In this document: positions 26,092 through 35,075 of the stretch, piece after piece
Position numbering within the stretch: position 1 is the first letter of the stretch
Layout of the letters: the number at the start of each line of letters is the position of its first letter
NCBI RefSeq assembly: GCF_029428875.1
Contig: NZ_JAJSOO010000001.1
Location: 3,100,001 to 3,164,000, forward strand
Length of the DNA: 64,000 bases
Origin: Streptomyces sp. JH34
GTDB lineage: Bacteria; Actinomycetota; Actinomycetes; Streptomycetales; Streptomycetaceae
Reading direction: 5' to 3'
Translations under genes and position numbers: made by a program
Notes under the pieces: generated by a model
Told to the model about the DNA's origin: nothing
What the model saw: the letters and a program-made list of their open reading frames with translations, nothing else
Database searches by the model: none

Positions 26092-27353
26092 CCGGCGGCC
26101 ACGGCGGCGGCCTCGACGGGGAGAAGCCGGTGGAACGCCGCATACCGGGGCCCCGGCCGGCCGCGGACGACCAGGAGACGCTGCCCCCGGCACGGCCCGG
26201 GGTCCAGGAACCGGCGAAGCCCCCCGAACCCGGCCGGACCGGGCCGCCGTTCCCGCACCAGGTGCTCAAGTCCCTCCTCGGAGCCTGGGCCCTGGCCGCC
26301 TGCTCCGCCGAGGAGGCCGCGGCCGTCGAGGAACACCTCACCTCGTGCGCGCCCTGCGCCGACGAGGGGCTGCGGTTGCGCGACGCCGTGGGGCTGCTGC
26401 ACACCGACGGCACCCTGGACCTGGACCCGATGCTGCGTTCGCGGGTCCTGGAGGGCTGTCTGGGCCGCCGTCCGGCGCGCATCCCCGTCCCGTCGTGGGC
26501 CGCGCCCTACGACACGGAGACCGCACGGCTCGACGCGCTGCTGCGGGACATCGGCGACGCGGAGTGGCACGCGCCGGTGCGGCTCAAGTGGTTCGAGGCC
26601 GACCGTCAGACGAACCGCAGGACGACGGTCGCCGGGGTGATCAGCCATCTGACCGCCGTCGACGGCCTGGTGTCCGCGGCGCTCGGTCTGGACGACCCGC
26701 TCGGGAAGGCGGACGGCTCCGTGCCGCCGACACCGACCGGGCGCACCGAGGCGTACTGGTCCGCCGCGCGCCTCCCGCCCACGCGGACCGTACGGGAGCC
26801 CTGGCGTGACCAGAGCCACTCGCTCGTCCGCGCGGTGTCGTTCGCCGGCCGCGGCGTCGAGGAACTCTCCGTGCCGTACGGGGACTTCGCCCTGCCGCTG
26901 CAGGACTCGCTCCTGGAGCGGGCCTTCGAGTGCTGGATCCACGGCGGAGACATCGCGGACGCGGTGGACTACCCCTACGAGCCGCCCGCCGCCGCCCATC
27001 TGCACCGCATGATCGACCTGGCCGCCCGGCTGCTCCCCGGCGTCCTCGCCGGGCGCCGCCGCGCGGGGCTGGCCTCACCTGCCCGCCACCTGGTGACCGC
27101 GGGGTCCCCGGGCCGCTCGCTCCACCTGGAGGTCGAGGGACGCGGTGGCGGCGACTGGTACATCGCGCTGGACTCACCGGCCGCGCTGGGCTCCCCCGCC
27201 CACACGGTCGCGCAGGTCGCGCTCGACGGGGTGGAGTTCTGCCGGCTGGTCGCGGGTCATGTGCCGCCGGTCGAGGCGGCGGCCGGTCAGGAGGGCGACC
27301 GCGAGGCGATCCGCGACGTCCTGTTCGCCGCGGCCTCCCTCAGCCGGCTGTAG
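26088..27353 (+). CDS. Zinc-finger anti-sigma factor fused to a mycothiol-dependent maleylpyruvate isomerase-like domain
   Basis: 421-residue protein. Residues from about 55 form an anti-sigma zinc finger: LLGAWALAACSAEEAAAVEEHLTSCAPCADE, with the HxxxCxxC zinc ligands in HLTSCAPC. After a linker, about residue 140 onward is a MDMPI/DinB-like four-helix domain (ETARLDALLRDIGDAEWHAPV, GVISHLTAVDGLVSAALG, CWIHGGDIADAV), a fold that uses mycothiol. There is no membrane span, so it is cytosolic. The GTG start overlaps the sigma stop (GTGA). The fusion suggests that the anti-sigma activity senses thiol or small-molecule state; that is inference. Confidence 0.85.
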   Translation: MTGGHGGGLDGEKPVERRIPGPRPAADDQETLPPARPGVQEPAKPPEPGRTGPPFPHQVLKSLLGAWALAACSAEEAAAVEEHLTSCAPCADEGLRLRDAVGLLHTDGTLDLDPMLRSRVLEGCLGRRPARIPVPSWAAPYDTETARLDALLRDIGDAEWHAPVRLKWFEADRQTNRRTTVAGVISHLTAVDGLVSAALGLDDPLGKADGSVPPTPTGRTEAYWSAARLPPTRTVREPWRDQSHSLVRAVSFAGRGVEELSVPYGDFALPLQDSLLERAFECWIHGGDIADAVDYPYEPPAAAHLHRMIDLAARLLPGVLAGRRRAGLASPARHLVTAGSPGRSLHLEVEGRGGGDWYIALDSPAALGSPAHTVAQVALDGVEFCRLVAGHVPPVEAAAGQEGDREAIRDVLFAAASLSRL

Positions 27354-27391
27354 ACCTGCTCCCGGAGGGCCCGTGCCCCTGGGGCGGGGTC

Positions 27392-28291
27392 TTACGGGAA
27401 GACGACCGTACGGCGGCCGTTGAGCAGGATGCGCCGCTCCGCGTGCCAGGTGACGGCGCGGGCCAGTGCCTGGCACTCCACGTCACGGCCGACAGCGACG
27501 AGCTGGTCGGGCGTGACGCCGTGCCCGACGCGCTCGACCTCCTGCTCGATGATCGGCCCCTCGTCGAGGTCGGCTGTCACGTAGTGCGCCGTCGCACCGA
27601 TCAGCTTCACACCGCGGGCGTGGGCCTGGTGGTACGGCTTCGCGCCCTTGAAGCTCGGCAGGAAGGAGTGGTGGATGTTGATGATCCGGCCGCTCAGCTG
27701 CTTGCACAGGTCGTCCGAGAGCACCTGCATGTAGCGTGCCAGGACGACGAGTTCGACGTTCTCCCCGCGGACCAGCTCCAGCAGCTGCGCCTCGGCCTCC
27801 GGCTTGTTCTCCTTGTTCACGGGGATGTGCCGGAAGGGGACGCCGTAGGAGGCGACGAGCTCGGCGAAGTCCGTGTGGTTGGAGACGACCGCCACGATCT
27901 CGACCGGCAGGGCACCGGTGCGGGAGCGGAACAGCAGGTCGTTGAGGCAGTGCCCGAACTTGCTGACCATCAGCACGATCCGCATCCGGTCGCTCGCCCG
28001 GTGGATCTGCCAGTCCATCCGGAAGGAGTCCCCGATCGCGGCGAAGCTGGCGCGCAGCTTGTCCACGGTGACCGTGGCGTCCGCCGAGAAGTGGACGCGC
28101 ATGAAGAAGAGACCTGTGTCGTGGTCACCGAACTGCTGGCTGTCCTCGATGTTGCAGCCGGTCATGAAGAGGTAGCTCGACACGGCGTGCACGATGCCCT
28201 GCCTGTCGGGGCAGGAGAGCGTGAGGACGTACTGCTCGGAGGCGGTCTCCGAGGCAGCGGATGCGGTTTCGGCGGGCTGCGGCGCGGTCAT
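27392..28291 (-). CDS. purU: Formyltetrahydrofolate deformylase
   Basis: 299-residue enzyme that hydrolyses 10-formyl-THF to formate and THF, feeding PurT-type purine synthesis and balancing one-carbon pools. Seen: an N-terminal ACT domain (YVLTLSCPDRQGIVHAVSSYLF, QQFGDHDTGLFFMRVHF), then the formyltransferase-like domain with VSKFGHCLNDLLFR, VVSNHTDF, VVLARYMQVLS, IINIHHSFLPSFKGAKPYHQA and GATAHYVTADLDEGPIIEQ. Asn, His and Asp catalytic residues are all present. The ATG at 28289-28291 is chosen; an in-frame start six codons upstream has no better site. It converges on the anti-sigma gene and sits next to the SCO4402-like gene. Confidence 0.94.
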   Translation of the reverse strand: MTAPQPAETASAASETASEQYVLTLSCPDRQGIVHAVSSYLFMTGCNIEDSQQFGDHDTGLFFMRVHFSADATVTVDKLRASFAAIGDSFRMDWQIHRASDRMRIVLMVSKFGHCLNDLLFRSRTGALPVEIVAVVSNHTDFAELVASYGVPFRHIPVNKENKPEAEAQLLELVRGENVELVVLARYMQVLSDDLCKQLSGRIINIHHSFLPSFKGAKPYHQAHARGVKLIGATAHYVTADLDEGPIIEQEVERVGHGVTPDQLVAVGRDVECQALARAVTWHAERRILLNGRRTVVFP

Positions 28292-28319
28292 CCCGTCAGG
28301 GTGCCACACCGCCCGGTGG

Positions 28320-28817
28320 TCACGCGGATCTGGTCATGATGCGGAGCACGTCCAGGGAGCGCGGCGGGGTGTCCGGGTCCTCCGCGTCGTTGGTGGCGAG
28401 CATCACATGGGCCTCGCGTGCCGCCATGACCGCCTCCTGCCACCCGGGATGTTCCAGATAGGCGGACACGGGGGCGTCGGCACCTATCTGGTGCATGATC
28501 CGCAGGACCCGCAGGGCGGCGACGTCCACGAGGGCGGCCTCGGCCGAGTCGCGGAAGATCGTCCCCACGTATTTCTCGGCGGACCAGTTGTCCAGCCAGG
28601 TGTCCTCTACCAGGCGGTACACGGCGTCGGTGACGTCGCCGTACCCTTCCCGGCCGGCCAGCCAGCACTCGTGGTGGAAGACGGGGTCGGAGAGCATGTG
28701 CAGCGCCGAGCGCACGTTGCTGCGCCAGCGCCACCAGGGCATGTCGTTGAGCGGCATGCCGCCCATGGTGGAGGAGCGACGGCCGCGACGGGAAGTGTTC
28801 TCCGAACCTTGCTGCAC
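28320..28817 (-). CDS. SCO4402-family conserved protein
   Basis: 165-residue soluble protein conserved in Streptomyces without known function. Seen: MPWWRWRSNVRSALHMLSDPVFHHECWLAG, a basic-aromatic segment, then DVTDAVYRLVEDTWLDNWSAEKYVGTIFRD and a helical C-terminus (HPGWQEAVMAAREAHVMLATNDAEDPDTPP). The GTG at 28815-28817 gives the longest product; the ATG at 28755-28757 (MPLNDMPWWRW) is a plausible shorter start. It lies in the same direction as purU, 28 bp upstream of it, so the two may be cotranscribed. Confidence 0.75.
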   Translation of the reverse strand: MQQGSENTSRRGRRSSTMGGMPLNDMPWWRWRSNVRSALHMLSDPVFHHECWLAGREGYGDVTDAVYRLVEDTWLDNWSAEKYVGTIFRDSAEAALVDVAALRVLRIMHQIGADAPVSAYLEHPGWQEAVMAAREAHVMLATNDAEDPDTPPRSLDVLRIMTRSA

Positions 28818-28934
28818 GGTTGCCGATCGTACGTTCCCTCCCGGCGGCCGGACGCGGCCCCCCGCAATTCACCTCCACGTCACTCTGCGTTGAACGCGGC
28901 ACGCTGCTGCGTTACCCCTGAACCGCGAAAGTTC

Positions 28935-30200
28935 ATGACCATGACCGGATGGCGACGCCTCACCTCCCCCCGCCCCTACAAGCTCCTCACATCGGTGGCG
29001 GCCGGGGCGCTGCTGATGTCCGGCTGCGGTGTGCTCCCTGGGACGTCGGAGGACTCCAGGGAGCCCGTCACCGTGATGACCTGGGCTCCGGACACCACCG
29101 CGGCCGACGCGGTGAACATGGCCGGCATGCCGGCCATGGCGAAGGCTTACGCCCGCTGGGTCAACGAGAAGGGCGGGATCGGCGGCCACGAGCTCCGGGT
29201 GCTCACCTGCAACGAGCAGGACACCGCGGCCGGGGCGTCGAAGTGCGCCCGGCGGGCGGCCGAAGAGGACGTGGCGGCGGTCGTCGGCTCGTACAGCCGG
29301 TACGGCCGGGCGTTCCTGGCTCCGCTGGAGGCCGCCGGGATCCCGTACATCGGCGGGTACGGCGCCTCGGCCGACGAGTTCACCAGCTACCTCTCCTACC
29401 CGGTCAACGGCGGCCAGTCGGCGCTCGTCGCGGGCAACGGCGAGCAGCTGGCCGCCAGTTGCGCGCGCGTGTCGCTCGTGCGGCCCGACACCCTGGTGGG
29501 CGACACCATGCCCGGGCTCCTCGACGCGGGCCTCAGCCGGAGCGACCGGCCCGCGTCCTACGACATCAGCACGACCGAGGCGGCCACCTCGTACGAGACG
29601 GAGGCGGCCAAGGCCCTCCGCGAGGCCGGCGACGGCTGTGTGACGGCGGTGCTCGGCGAGGGCACGGAGACGTTCTTCGACTCCTTCCGCCGGCTGGAGC
29701 CGGAGGACAGCGAGGTACGGATCTCGTCGGTCCTCGGCAGTGTCGGCCAAGGCCTCATCGACCGCACGGGCGGACCGGACAGCCCGTTCGAGGGGGCCCT
29801 CGTCACCGGCTGGTACCCGGAGTCGGGCGACGCCCGCTGGAACGAGATGCGGGAGATGATCCGCAGGTACGCATTCGGGGACGACCGGATCGATCCGGCC
29901 GACGCGGGCGTGCAGACCACCTGGATCGCGTACACCGTGCTCAAGGCCGTGGTCGAGGCGATGGACCGGCCCGACATCACCGCGGGCGGGATCTCCGTCA
30001 GCCTCAACCGCGGCACCGAGGTGGACACCGGCGGCCTCACCCCGGTCCTGCGCTGGCGGTTCCAGGACATGGTCGGCACGGCCGCCTACGGCCGCGTCGT
30101 CAACGGCCGGGTGACGTTCCAGGTGGTCCGCGACGGGCGTCTGACGGCGGAGAGGAAGGGCTTCGTGGACGTCACGGAGACCCTCGCCGACTCCGGCTGA
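28935..30200 (+). CDS. ABC transporter substrate-binding lipoprotein (branched-chain amino-acid type)
   Basis: 421-residue periplasmic-binding-like protein of the LivJ/type-1 class. Seen: a lipoprotein signal KLLTSVAAGALLMSGCG with the lipid-accepting Cys near residue 29, GMPAMAKAYARWVNEKGGIGGHELRVLTCNEQDTAAGASKCARR, AVVGSYSRYGRAFLAPLEAAGIPYIGG, and a C-lobe containing WIAYTVLKAVVEAMDR. No permease or ATPase gene is beside it, so it may serve a distant transporter or a sensor. The ATG at 28935 is used; a second ATG follows two codons later. The stop is followed by a hairpin shared with the convergent gene. Confidence 0.85.
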   Translation: MTMTGWRRLTSPRPYKLLTSVAAGALLMSGCGVLPGTSEDSREPVTVMTWAPDTTAADAVNMAGMPAMAKAYARWVNEKGGIGGHELRVLTCNEQDTAAGASKCARRAAEEDVAAVVGSYSRYGRAFLAPLEAAGIPYIGGYGASADEFTSYLSYPVNGGQSALVAGNGEQLAASCARVSLVRPDTLVGDTMPGLLDAGLSRSDRPASYDISTTEAATSYETEAAKALREAGDGCVTAVLGEGTETFFDSFRRLEPEDSEVRISSVLGSVGQGLIDRTGGPDSPFEGALVTGWYPESGDARWNEMREMIRRYAFGDDRIDPADAGVQTTWIAYTVLKAVVEAMDRPDITAGGISVSLNRGTEVDTGGLTPVLRWRFQDMVGTAAYGRVVNGRVTFQVVRDGRLTAERKGFVDVTETLADSG

Positions 30201-30208
30201 CACGCGTG

Positions 30209-30248
30209 CACCGGCCTCCCTCCCCGGCGAACGGGGCGGAGACCGGTG
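30209..30248. terminator. Bidirectional terminator between convergent lipoprotein and PQ-rich genes
   Basis: CACCGG at 30209-30214 and CCGGTG at 30243-30248 enclose nested CTCC/GGAG and CCCCG/CGGGG pairs around a GCGAA loop. This gives a 15-bp interrupted stem between two convergent stop codons. Confidence 0.7.
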
Positions 30249-30259
30249 GGGGTGTCACG

Positions 30260-31735
30260 TCAGAGCTGCGTGGGGGCGCGCTCGGTCAGCCCGTACTTCC
30301 GCGCGATGGAGTTCCACAGCCCCGAGGCCTTGCGCTTTGCCGTGGTGGCCTCGCCACTCGACGCGTTGGCCTTGGCGGTCTCGTCGGTCTGGCGGGCCTT
30401 GCCACCCTTGCAGACCTTCTTGCCGTCCTTGGCCTGGCCGGCCCACGCCGCGTAGTGGTCGTCGGCCTCCGCGGACGCCTGCCAGGCGTCGGTCAGGGAG
30501 GTCGTCAGCTCGGCGTTGGCGGGGAGCTTGTCCACGCTCAGCGCCTCCAGCCGGGTCACCAGGTCGCGGCGCTGCTGGGCCGCGCCCTTCAGGTCGGTGG
30601 CCGCCTGGTCGAGCGCCCGGCAGCTCTTGATCTTCTCCACGGCGCTGATCACCGCCGAGCGGCTGTTGTTGCTGTCCGCGAGCAGCTTGTCGAGCTCCTC
30701 GGCCTGGGGCTTCGCGGGATCGGCCGCCTCCCCCGAGGAGGGGTCCGCGGTGGGGCTCTGGGCGGCCACCGTCTTCTTGTCGTCCGAGGGGCTGTCGTCC
30801 CCGCCGCTCATCAGGGCGCCGGCGCCGAGTCCGATGACGGCGCAGCCGATGACGACGGCCGCGATCAGCGGGACCGCGGCGGACCGTCTGCGCGGGGCTT
30901 CACCGCCCTGGTCCGGCTCCTGTCCCGCGTAGCCGCCGTGGCCGCCGTCCCGGCCGTCCCCGTTCCGGACGCCCTGCGGGCCCGATCGGTAGGGTTGCGC
31001 GCCCTGCGGCGGCTGCTGCCCGCTCCGAGGGGGCTGCTGCTGCCCCGCGAAACGGGGCATCTGCTGGGTGGCGCCCGCGGGCTCCTCGCTGCGGAAGAGG
31101 CTGTCGAACTCCGCGGGCGGCTGCCGGTCACCCGGGGCTCCCGGCCGTATCCCGTACGGAGCGCCGCCGGGCACCGGGGGTATGTACTGGGTCGCGTCGG
31201 CGTCGGACTGCTGCGCGGGCGCGGCGTTGTGCCCCAGGTACTGGGTGGACTCCGCCGGGCGCTCGGGCGGCATCCCGCCGGGGAGGGCTCCGCCGGGTAC
31301 GGGCGCGATGTACTGCGTGGCGTCCGCGTCCCCGCCCTGGCCCGCGCCCCCCGCGGGACCGGCCTCGGGAGGCAGCGGCTGCGCGTACGGCTGCGGCTGG
31401 TGGTACTGGTTCTGGCTCTGCTGGTACGAGTCCGGCTGAGGCGCGTAGTGCTGCTGCGCGGGCTGCTGGTACTGCCCGTGCTGCGGCTGGTACGCCTGCT
31501 GCTGGTGCTGCTCGGGGGGCAGCTGCCCCGGTGGCGGGCCGTCCTGCGGCCCGGCCTGCGGCCCCCAGGGCTGGCCCCACGGCTGGCCGCCGGCGGGGGT
31601 GGCCTGGTCCGGCTGCCCGCTCGCCGGACCCCCCGGGTACCAGGGGGCACCACCCTCCGCGGGCAGCACGACACCCTCGTGCGCGGGCCGTGCAGCGGGA
31701 AGCTGCCGCTCGTCACCCTGTCCGCTCTGCGTCAC
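30260..31735 (-). CDS. Large PQ-rich single-span membrane protein with TQYI repeats
   Basis: 491-residue protein. The first ~270 residues are cytoplasmic low-complexity Gln/Pro/Gly with runs such as QHQQQAYQPQHGQYQQPAQ and a repeated motif DATQYIAPVPGG, ESTQYLGHNA, DATQYIPPVPGG and GATQQMP. One span (VPLIAAVVIGCAVIGLGAGALM) then leads to an extracytoplasmic domain of about 180 helical residues with two Cys (KSCRALDQA, KKVCKGG). The acidic-Thr-Gln pattern resembles phosphothreonine sites recognised by FHA domains, so a Ser/Thr kinase substrate is possible (inference). It is conserved in Streptomyces as a hypothetical protein; function unknown. Confidence 0.75.
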   Translation of the reverse strand: MTQSGQGDERQLPAARPAHEGVVLPAEGGAPWYPGGPASGQPDQATPAGGQPWGQPWGPQAGPQDGPPPGQLPPEQHQQQAYQPQHGQYQQPAQQHYAPQPDSYQQSQNQYHQPQPYAQPLPPEAGPAGGAGQGGDADATQYIAPVPGGALPGGMPPERPAESTQYLGHNAAPAQQSDADATQYIPPVPGGAPYGIRPGAPGDRQPPAEFDSLFRSEEPAGATQQMPRFAGQQQPPRSGQQPPQGAQPYRSGPQGVRNGDGRDGGHGGYAGQEPDQGGEAPRRRSAAVPLIAAVVIGCAVIGLGAGALMSGGDDSPSDDKKTVAAQSPTADPSSGEAADPAKPQAEELDKLLADSNNSRSAVISAVEKIKSCRALDQAATDLKGAAQQRRDLVTRLEALSVDKLPANAELTTSLTDAWQASAEADDHYAAWAGQAKDGKKVCKGGKARQTDETAKANASSGEATTAKRKASGLWNSIARKYGLTERAPTQL

Positions 31736-31895
31736 CGGGACTCCTACGTGTGAACCTATGGAATCGTCGGCTCACGCTACCGGGTCTCCGGAGCCCGGCG
31801 CCAAGCGCCCGGGAGCGCTCACGACCCCTTCACACCGCGGGTGACACCTGAGGCACCCGTGGCGCTGATCATGGTCAACTCCCCGCGCACGGTGG

Positions 31896-33278
31896 TCAGG
31901 CGGCCTGGAGCTCCAGCCTCGCGCCGAACTCACGGACCGAGGGCTCGTCGGCGAACGGCTCGAACCGCTGCTGGAGGTCGTCGAGATATTCGGCACCCCG
32001 GCTGGAGCGCACGGTTCCCAGCAGTTCCATCGCCCGCAGCCCCGTGTGGCAGGCCTGCTCCACCTCACGCTGCTGCACCTGCGCCGAGGCCAGCAGCACC
32101 AGGCCGATGCCCCGGCGCCGGGCCCGGGACTCCGGAAGGGCCGCGAGGGCCTCCTTCGCCCGGCGGGCGGCCGGCTCCGCCTGTCCCAGGTCACGGTGGC
32201 AGTGGGCCAGTTCGTCGGCGAGGTAGCCCGAGTCGAAGTGCGCGATCCAGTCCGGGTCGTCGCCCGCGTCCGGGTCGGCCTGTTCCAGGGCGGACAGCGC
32301 CCGGCCCGCCGCGGCCTGGCAGGTGCGGGCGTCGCCCATGAGCGCGTGGCCCCGGGCCTCCGCGGCGTGGAACATCGACTCCGCCCTCGGGGTCACCCGA
32401 CCCCGCGCGCCCTCCTGGGCGGCCCGCGCCAGCTGGGCGATCTCGCGCGGGTTGCCGAGCTGGGCCGCGAGATGGCTCATCGACGCGGCCAGCACATAGC
32501 CCCCGTACGCACGGTCGCCCGCGGCCTGGGCCAGGCGCAGCGCCTGGATGTAGTACCGCTGGGCCAGCCCCGGCTGACCCGTGTCGACGGCCATGTACCC
32601 GGCGAGCTCGGTGAGCCGGGCGACCGCTCCGAACAGCTCGCGGCCGACCGATTCGCGGTACGACCCCGAAAGGAGCCCGGACACCACGCTGTTGAGGTAG
32701 TGCACCAGCACGGGCCGCACGTGCCCGCTGCCGAAACGGTGGTCGAGGTCCACGAGCGCGGCTGTCATCGCCCGCACCGCCGCCACGTCCGGCGAACCGA
32801 CCCTGCTCCCGGCCGTCCGCGCCACCTGCGGGTCGGCGCCCGTGATCAGCCAGTCCCGGCTGGGCTCGACCAGGGCCGAGGCGGCCACGGCCGATCCGGA
32901 CAGCAGGTCGCGGCGGCCCACGTCGCTGCGCCACAGCTCGCAGACCTGCTCGACGGCGCCGAGCACGGTGGGCGCGAACTGCAGACCGACCCCGGAGGCC
33001 AGGCTCTTGCCATTGGCCATGCCGATCTCGTCGATCGTGACCGTGCGTCCGAGCTTGCGCCCGATCGCCTCGGCGATGATGCCCGGCGCCCTGCCGCGTG
33101 GCTGCTGTCCGCGCAGCCAGCGGGCCACGGAGGTCTTGTCGTAGCGGAGGTCGAGCCCCCGTTCCGCCCCGACCATGTTGACCCGGCGTGCGAGGCCGGC
33201 GTTGGAGCACGCCGCCTCCTGGATGAGCGTCTGGAGACGTTCGTTCGGCTGGCGGGCGACGAGAGGCCTGGCTGCCAT
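31896..33278 (-). CDS. HTH/TPR regulatory protein of the NsdA-like family
   Basis: 460-residue protein with an N-terminal XRE-like helix-turn-helix (NERLQTLIQEAACSNAGLARRVNMVGAE, then YDKTSVARWLRGQQPRGRAPGIIAEAIGRKLG) and a long alpha-helical C-terminus resembling TPR repeats (YYIQALRLAQAAGDRAYGGYVLAAS, AGRALSALEQADPDAGD). This layout matches NsdA and related Streptomyces regulators that repress differentiation or antibiotic production. It could equally be a close paralogue with another role. The ATG at 33276-33278 has GGGGGAA upstream. It diverges from the Prim-Pol gene. Confidence 0.75.
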   Translation of the reverse strand: MAARPLVARQPNERLQTLIQEAACSNAGLARRVNMVGAERGLDLRYDKTSVARWLRGQQPRGRAPGIIAEAIGRKLGRTVTIDEIGMANGKSLASGVGLQFAPTVLGAVEQVCELWRSDVGRRDLLSGSAVAASALVEPSRDWLITGADPQVARTAGSRVGSPDVAAVRAMTAALVDLDHRFGSGHVRPVLVHYLNSVVSGLLSGSYRESVGRELFGAVARLTELAGYMAVDTGQPGLAQRYYIQALRLAQAAGDRAYGGYVLAASMSHLAAQLGNPREIAQLARAAQEGARGRVTPRAESMFHAAEARGHALMGDARTCQAAAGRALSALEQADPDAGDDPDWIAHFDSGYLADELAHCHRDLGQAEPAARRAKEALAALPESRARRRGIGLVLLASAQVQQREVEQACHTGLRAMELLGTVRSSRGAEYLDDLQQRFEPFADEPSVREFGARLELQAA

Positions 33279-33534
33279 ATTTCCCCCTGAGACCGCAGTG
33301 ATTCCGGTGAAGGCATCACTGCCCGGCACGGCACGAGAAATGCGCATATTCATCTGTATCGGGTACGCGTGGTGGTGAGTTGGCACAATCCTGCGTGTGC
33401 CTACCCGCGCACCGTCGCGCTTCCTCCCACGCGCCCCCGGCAGTGCACCCGTGCGCCCCATGTGCCGGACCGATCCGTCCCGACGGGTGCCCGTGCGCCC
33501 GTAACCCCCGGTGGTGCCGGGAGTTGAGCGGGGA

Positions 33535-34212
33535 GTGGAAGAGCCCATCGGAGTGACGGAAGCCGCCGAGGTCCCCCGGCAGCGGAGTGACCAGCTGCTC
33601 GAGGCCGCCGCCTGGTACGCCCAGGAGCGGCACTGGGATGTGTTCCCGGGCACCTGGCTCGAGGCCGCCGGAGGGACGGAGCACTGCTCGTGCGGTGACG
33701 CCGGCTGCGCGGCCCCCGGGGCACATCCCGCCCGGGCGGACTGGGCGGGCCAGGTGACCGGCAGCGCCGCCGCCGCACGCCGGATGTGGGCCGGGCGTCC
33801 CGGTTCCGCGGTCCTCCTGCCGACCGGCCGGACCTTCGACGCCCTGGACGTGCCGGAGGCCGCCGGCTTCCTGGCCCTGGCCCGGATGGAGCGGATGGGC
33901 CTGACGCTCGGCCCGGTGACCCGCACCCCAAACCGCCGGATGGCGTTCCTCGCGCTGCCGGGCGCCGCGGCCAAGGCGCCCGAGCTGGTCCGCGGACTGG
34001 GCTGGGACGCCGAGGCGATCCGCATGGTGGGGCGAGGTGAGGGCGACTACGTGGCCGGGCCGCCGACCCGGATGGCCGGGCGCGGGGCCGTGCAGTGGGC
34101 CCGCCGCCCGTCCCGCGCCAACCTGTGGCTGCCGGACGCCGACGAGCTGATCGGCCCGCTCGCGTACGCCTGTGCCCGGGAAGCCGCCGACGCCCGGATC
34201 CGTCTTTCGTAG
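33535..34212 (+). CDS. Bifunctional DNA primase/polymerase (Prim-Pol) N-domain protein
   Basis: About 225 residues consisting of a stand-alone Prim-Pol-like domain. Seen: LEAAAWYAQERHWDVFPGTWLEA, a Cys/His cluster HCSCGDAGCAAPGAHPA where relatives read CxCxxxxCxxPGKHP, and GSAVLLPTGRTFDALDVPEAAG, the position of the catalytic acidic residues. There is no helicase partner, so this is the short chromosomal form common in Streptomyces, whose polymerase activity is untested. The GTG at 33535 is chosen with GGGAG upstream; GTG 33553 (VTEAAEV) is an alternative. Confidence 0.78.
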   Translation: MEEPIGVTEAAEVPRQRSDQLLEAAAWYAQERHWDVFPGTWLEAAGGTEHCSCGDAGCAAPGAHPARADWAGQVTGSAAAARRMWAGRPGSAVLLPTGRTFDALDVPEAAGFLALARMERMGLTLGPVTRTPNRRMAFLALPGAAAKAPELVRGLGWDAEAIRMVGRGEGDYVAGPPTRMAGRGAVQWARRPSRANLWLPDADELIGPLAYACAREAADARIRLS

Positions 34213-34250
34213 GGTGGCCCCCACAAGCGGGGACTTCGAAAGGCAGTGCC

Positions 34251-35075
34251 ATGCCGGACCAGGCGGAGCATACGGGCGGGACGAACACGGCGGGTGCGGC
34301 TTCGGCGCCTCCACCCGCCGTGCGGGTGGAGGGGCTGTGGAAGCGGTTCGGGGAACAGGTCGCGGTCGCGGGGATCGATCTGGAGCTGCCCGCGGGGAAG
34401 TTCATCGGTCTGGTGGGCCCCAACGGCGCGGGGAAGACCACGACGCTCTCGATGGTGACCGGACTCCTGCGGCCCGACATGGGCCGGATCGAGGTCGCGG
34501 GCCACGACGTGTGGCGGGACCCGGTCGAGGTGAAGTCCCGGATCGGGGTGCTGCCGGAGGGGCTGCGGCTCTTCGAACGGCTCTCCGGTCGTGAACTGCT
34601 CGGCTACACCGGCAGGTTGCGCGGGCTGCCGGGCGCCGAGGTGGACAAGCGCGCCACCCAGCTGCTCGACGTCCTGGATCTCGCGGGGGCGCAGCACAAG
34701 CTGGTCGTGGACTACTCGACCGGGATGCGCAAGAAGATCGGGCTGGCGTCCGCACTGCTGCACAACCCCGAAGTCCTTTTCCTCGACGAGCCGTTCGAGG
34801 GCGTCGACCCGGTGTCGGCGCAGACCATCCGCGGCGTCCTGGAGCGCTACACGCGCTCCGGCGCGACCGTGGTCTTCTCCAGCCATGTGATGGAGCTCGT
34901 CGAGTCGCTCTGCGACTGGGTGGCCGTCCTGGCGGCGGGGCGGATCCGGGCCCACGGCACGCTGACCGAGGTGCGCGGGGAGGCGGCCTCCCTGCAGGAC
35001 GCCTTCCTCGAACTCGTCGGCGCGGGCGCCCGGGACACCGGGGAGTCCCTCGACTGGCTGGGCGGTGCCCGATGA
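34251..35075 (+). CDS. ABC-2 type exporter, ATP-binding subunit
   Basis: 274-residue ATPase. Seen: Walker A GLVGPNGAGKTTTLSMVTGLL, Q-loop region IGVLPEGLRLFERLSGREL, signature YSTGMRKKIGLASALLHNPEVLFLDEPFEGVD combining the C motif and Walker B, and switch His in SSHVMELVESLCDW. The signature reads STGM rather than LSGGQ, as in many DrrA/CcmA-type exporters. The ATG at 34251 has AAAGG upstream. The stop overlaps the permease start by ATGA, so the two genes are translationally coupled. The exported substrate is unknown. Confidence 0.92.
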   Translation: MPDQAEHTGGTNTAGAASAPPPAVRVEGLWKRFGEQVAVAGIDLELPAGKFIGLVGPNGAGKTTTLSMVTGLLRPDMGRIEVAGHDVWRDPVEVKSRIGVLPEGLRLFERLSGRELLGYTGRLRGLPGAEVDKRATQLLDVLDLAGAQHKLVVDYSTGMRKKIGLASALLHNPEVLFLDEPFEGVDPVSAQTIRGVLERYTRSGATVVFSSHVMELVESLCDWVAVLAAGRIRAHGTLTEVRGEAASLQDAFLELVGAGARDTGESLDWLGGAR

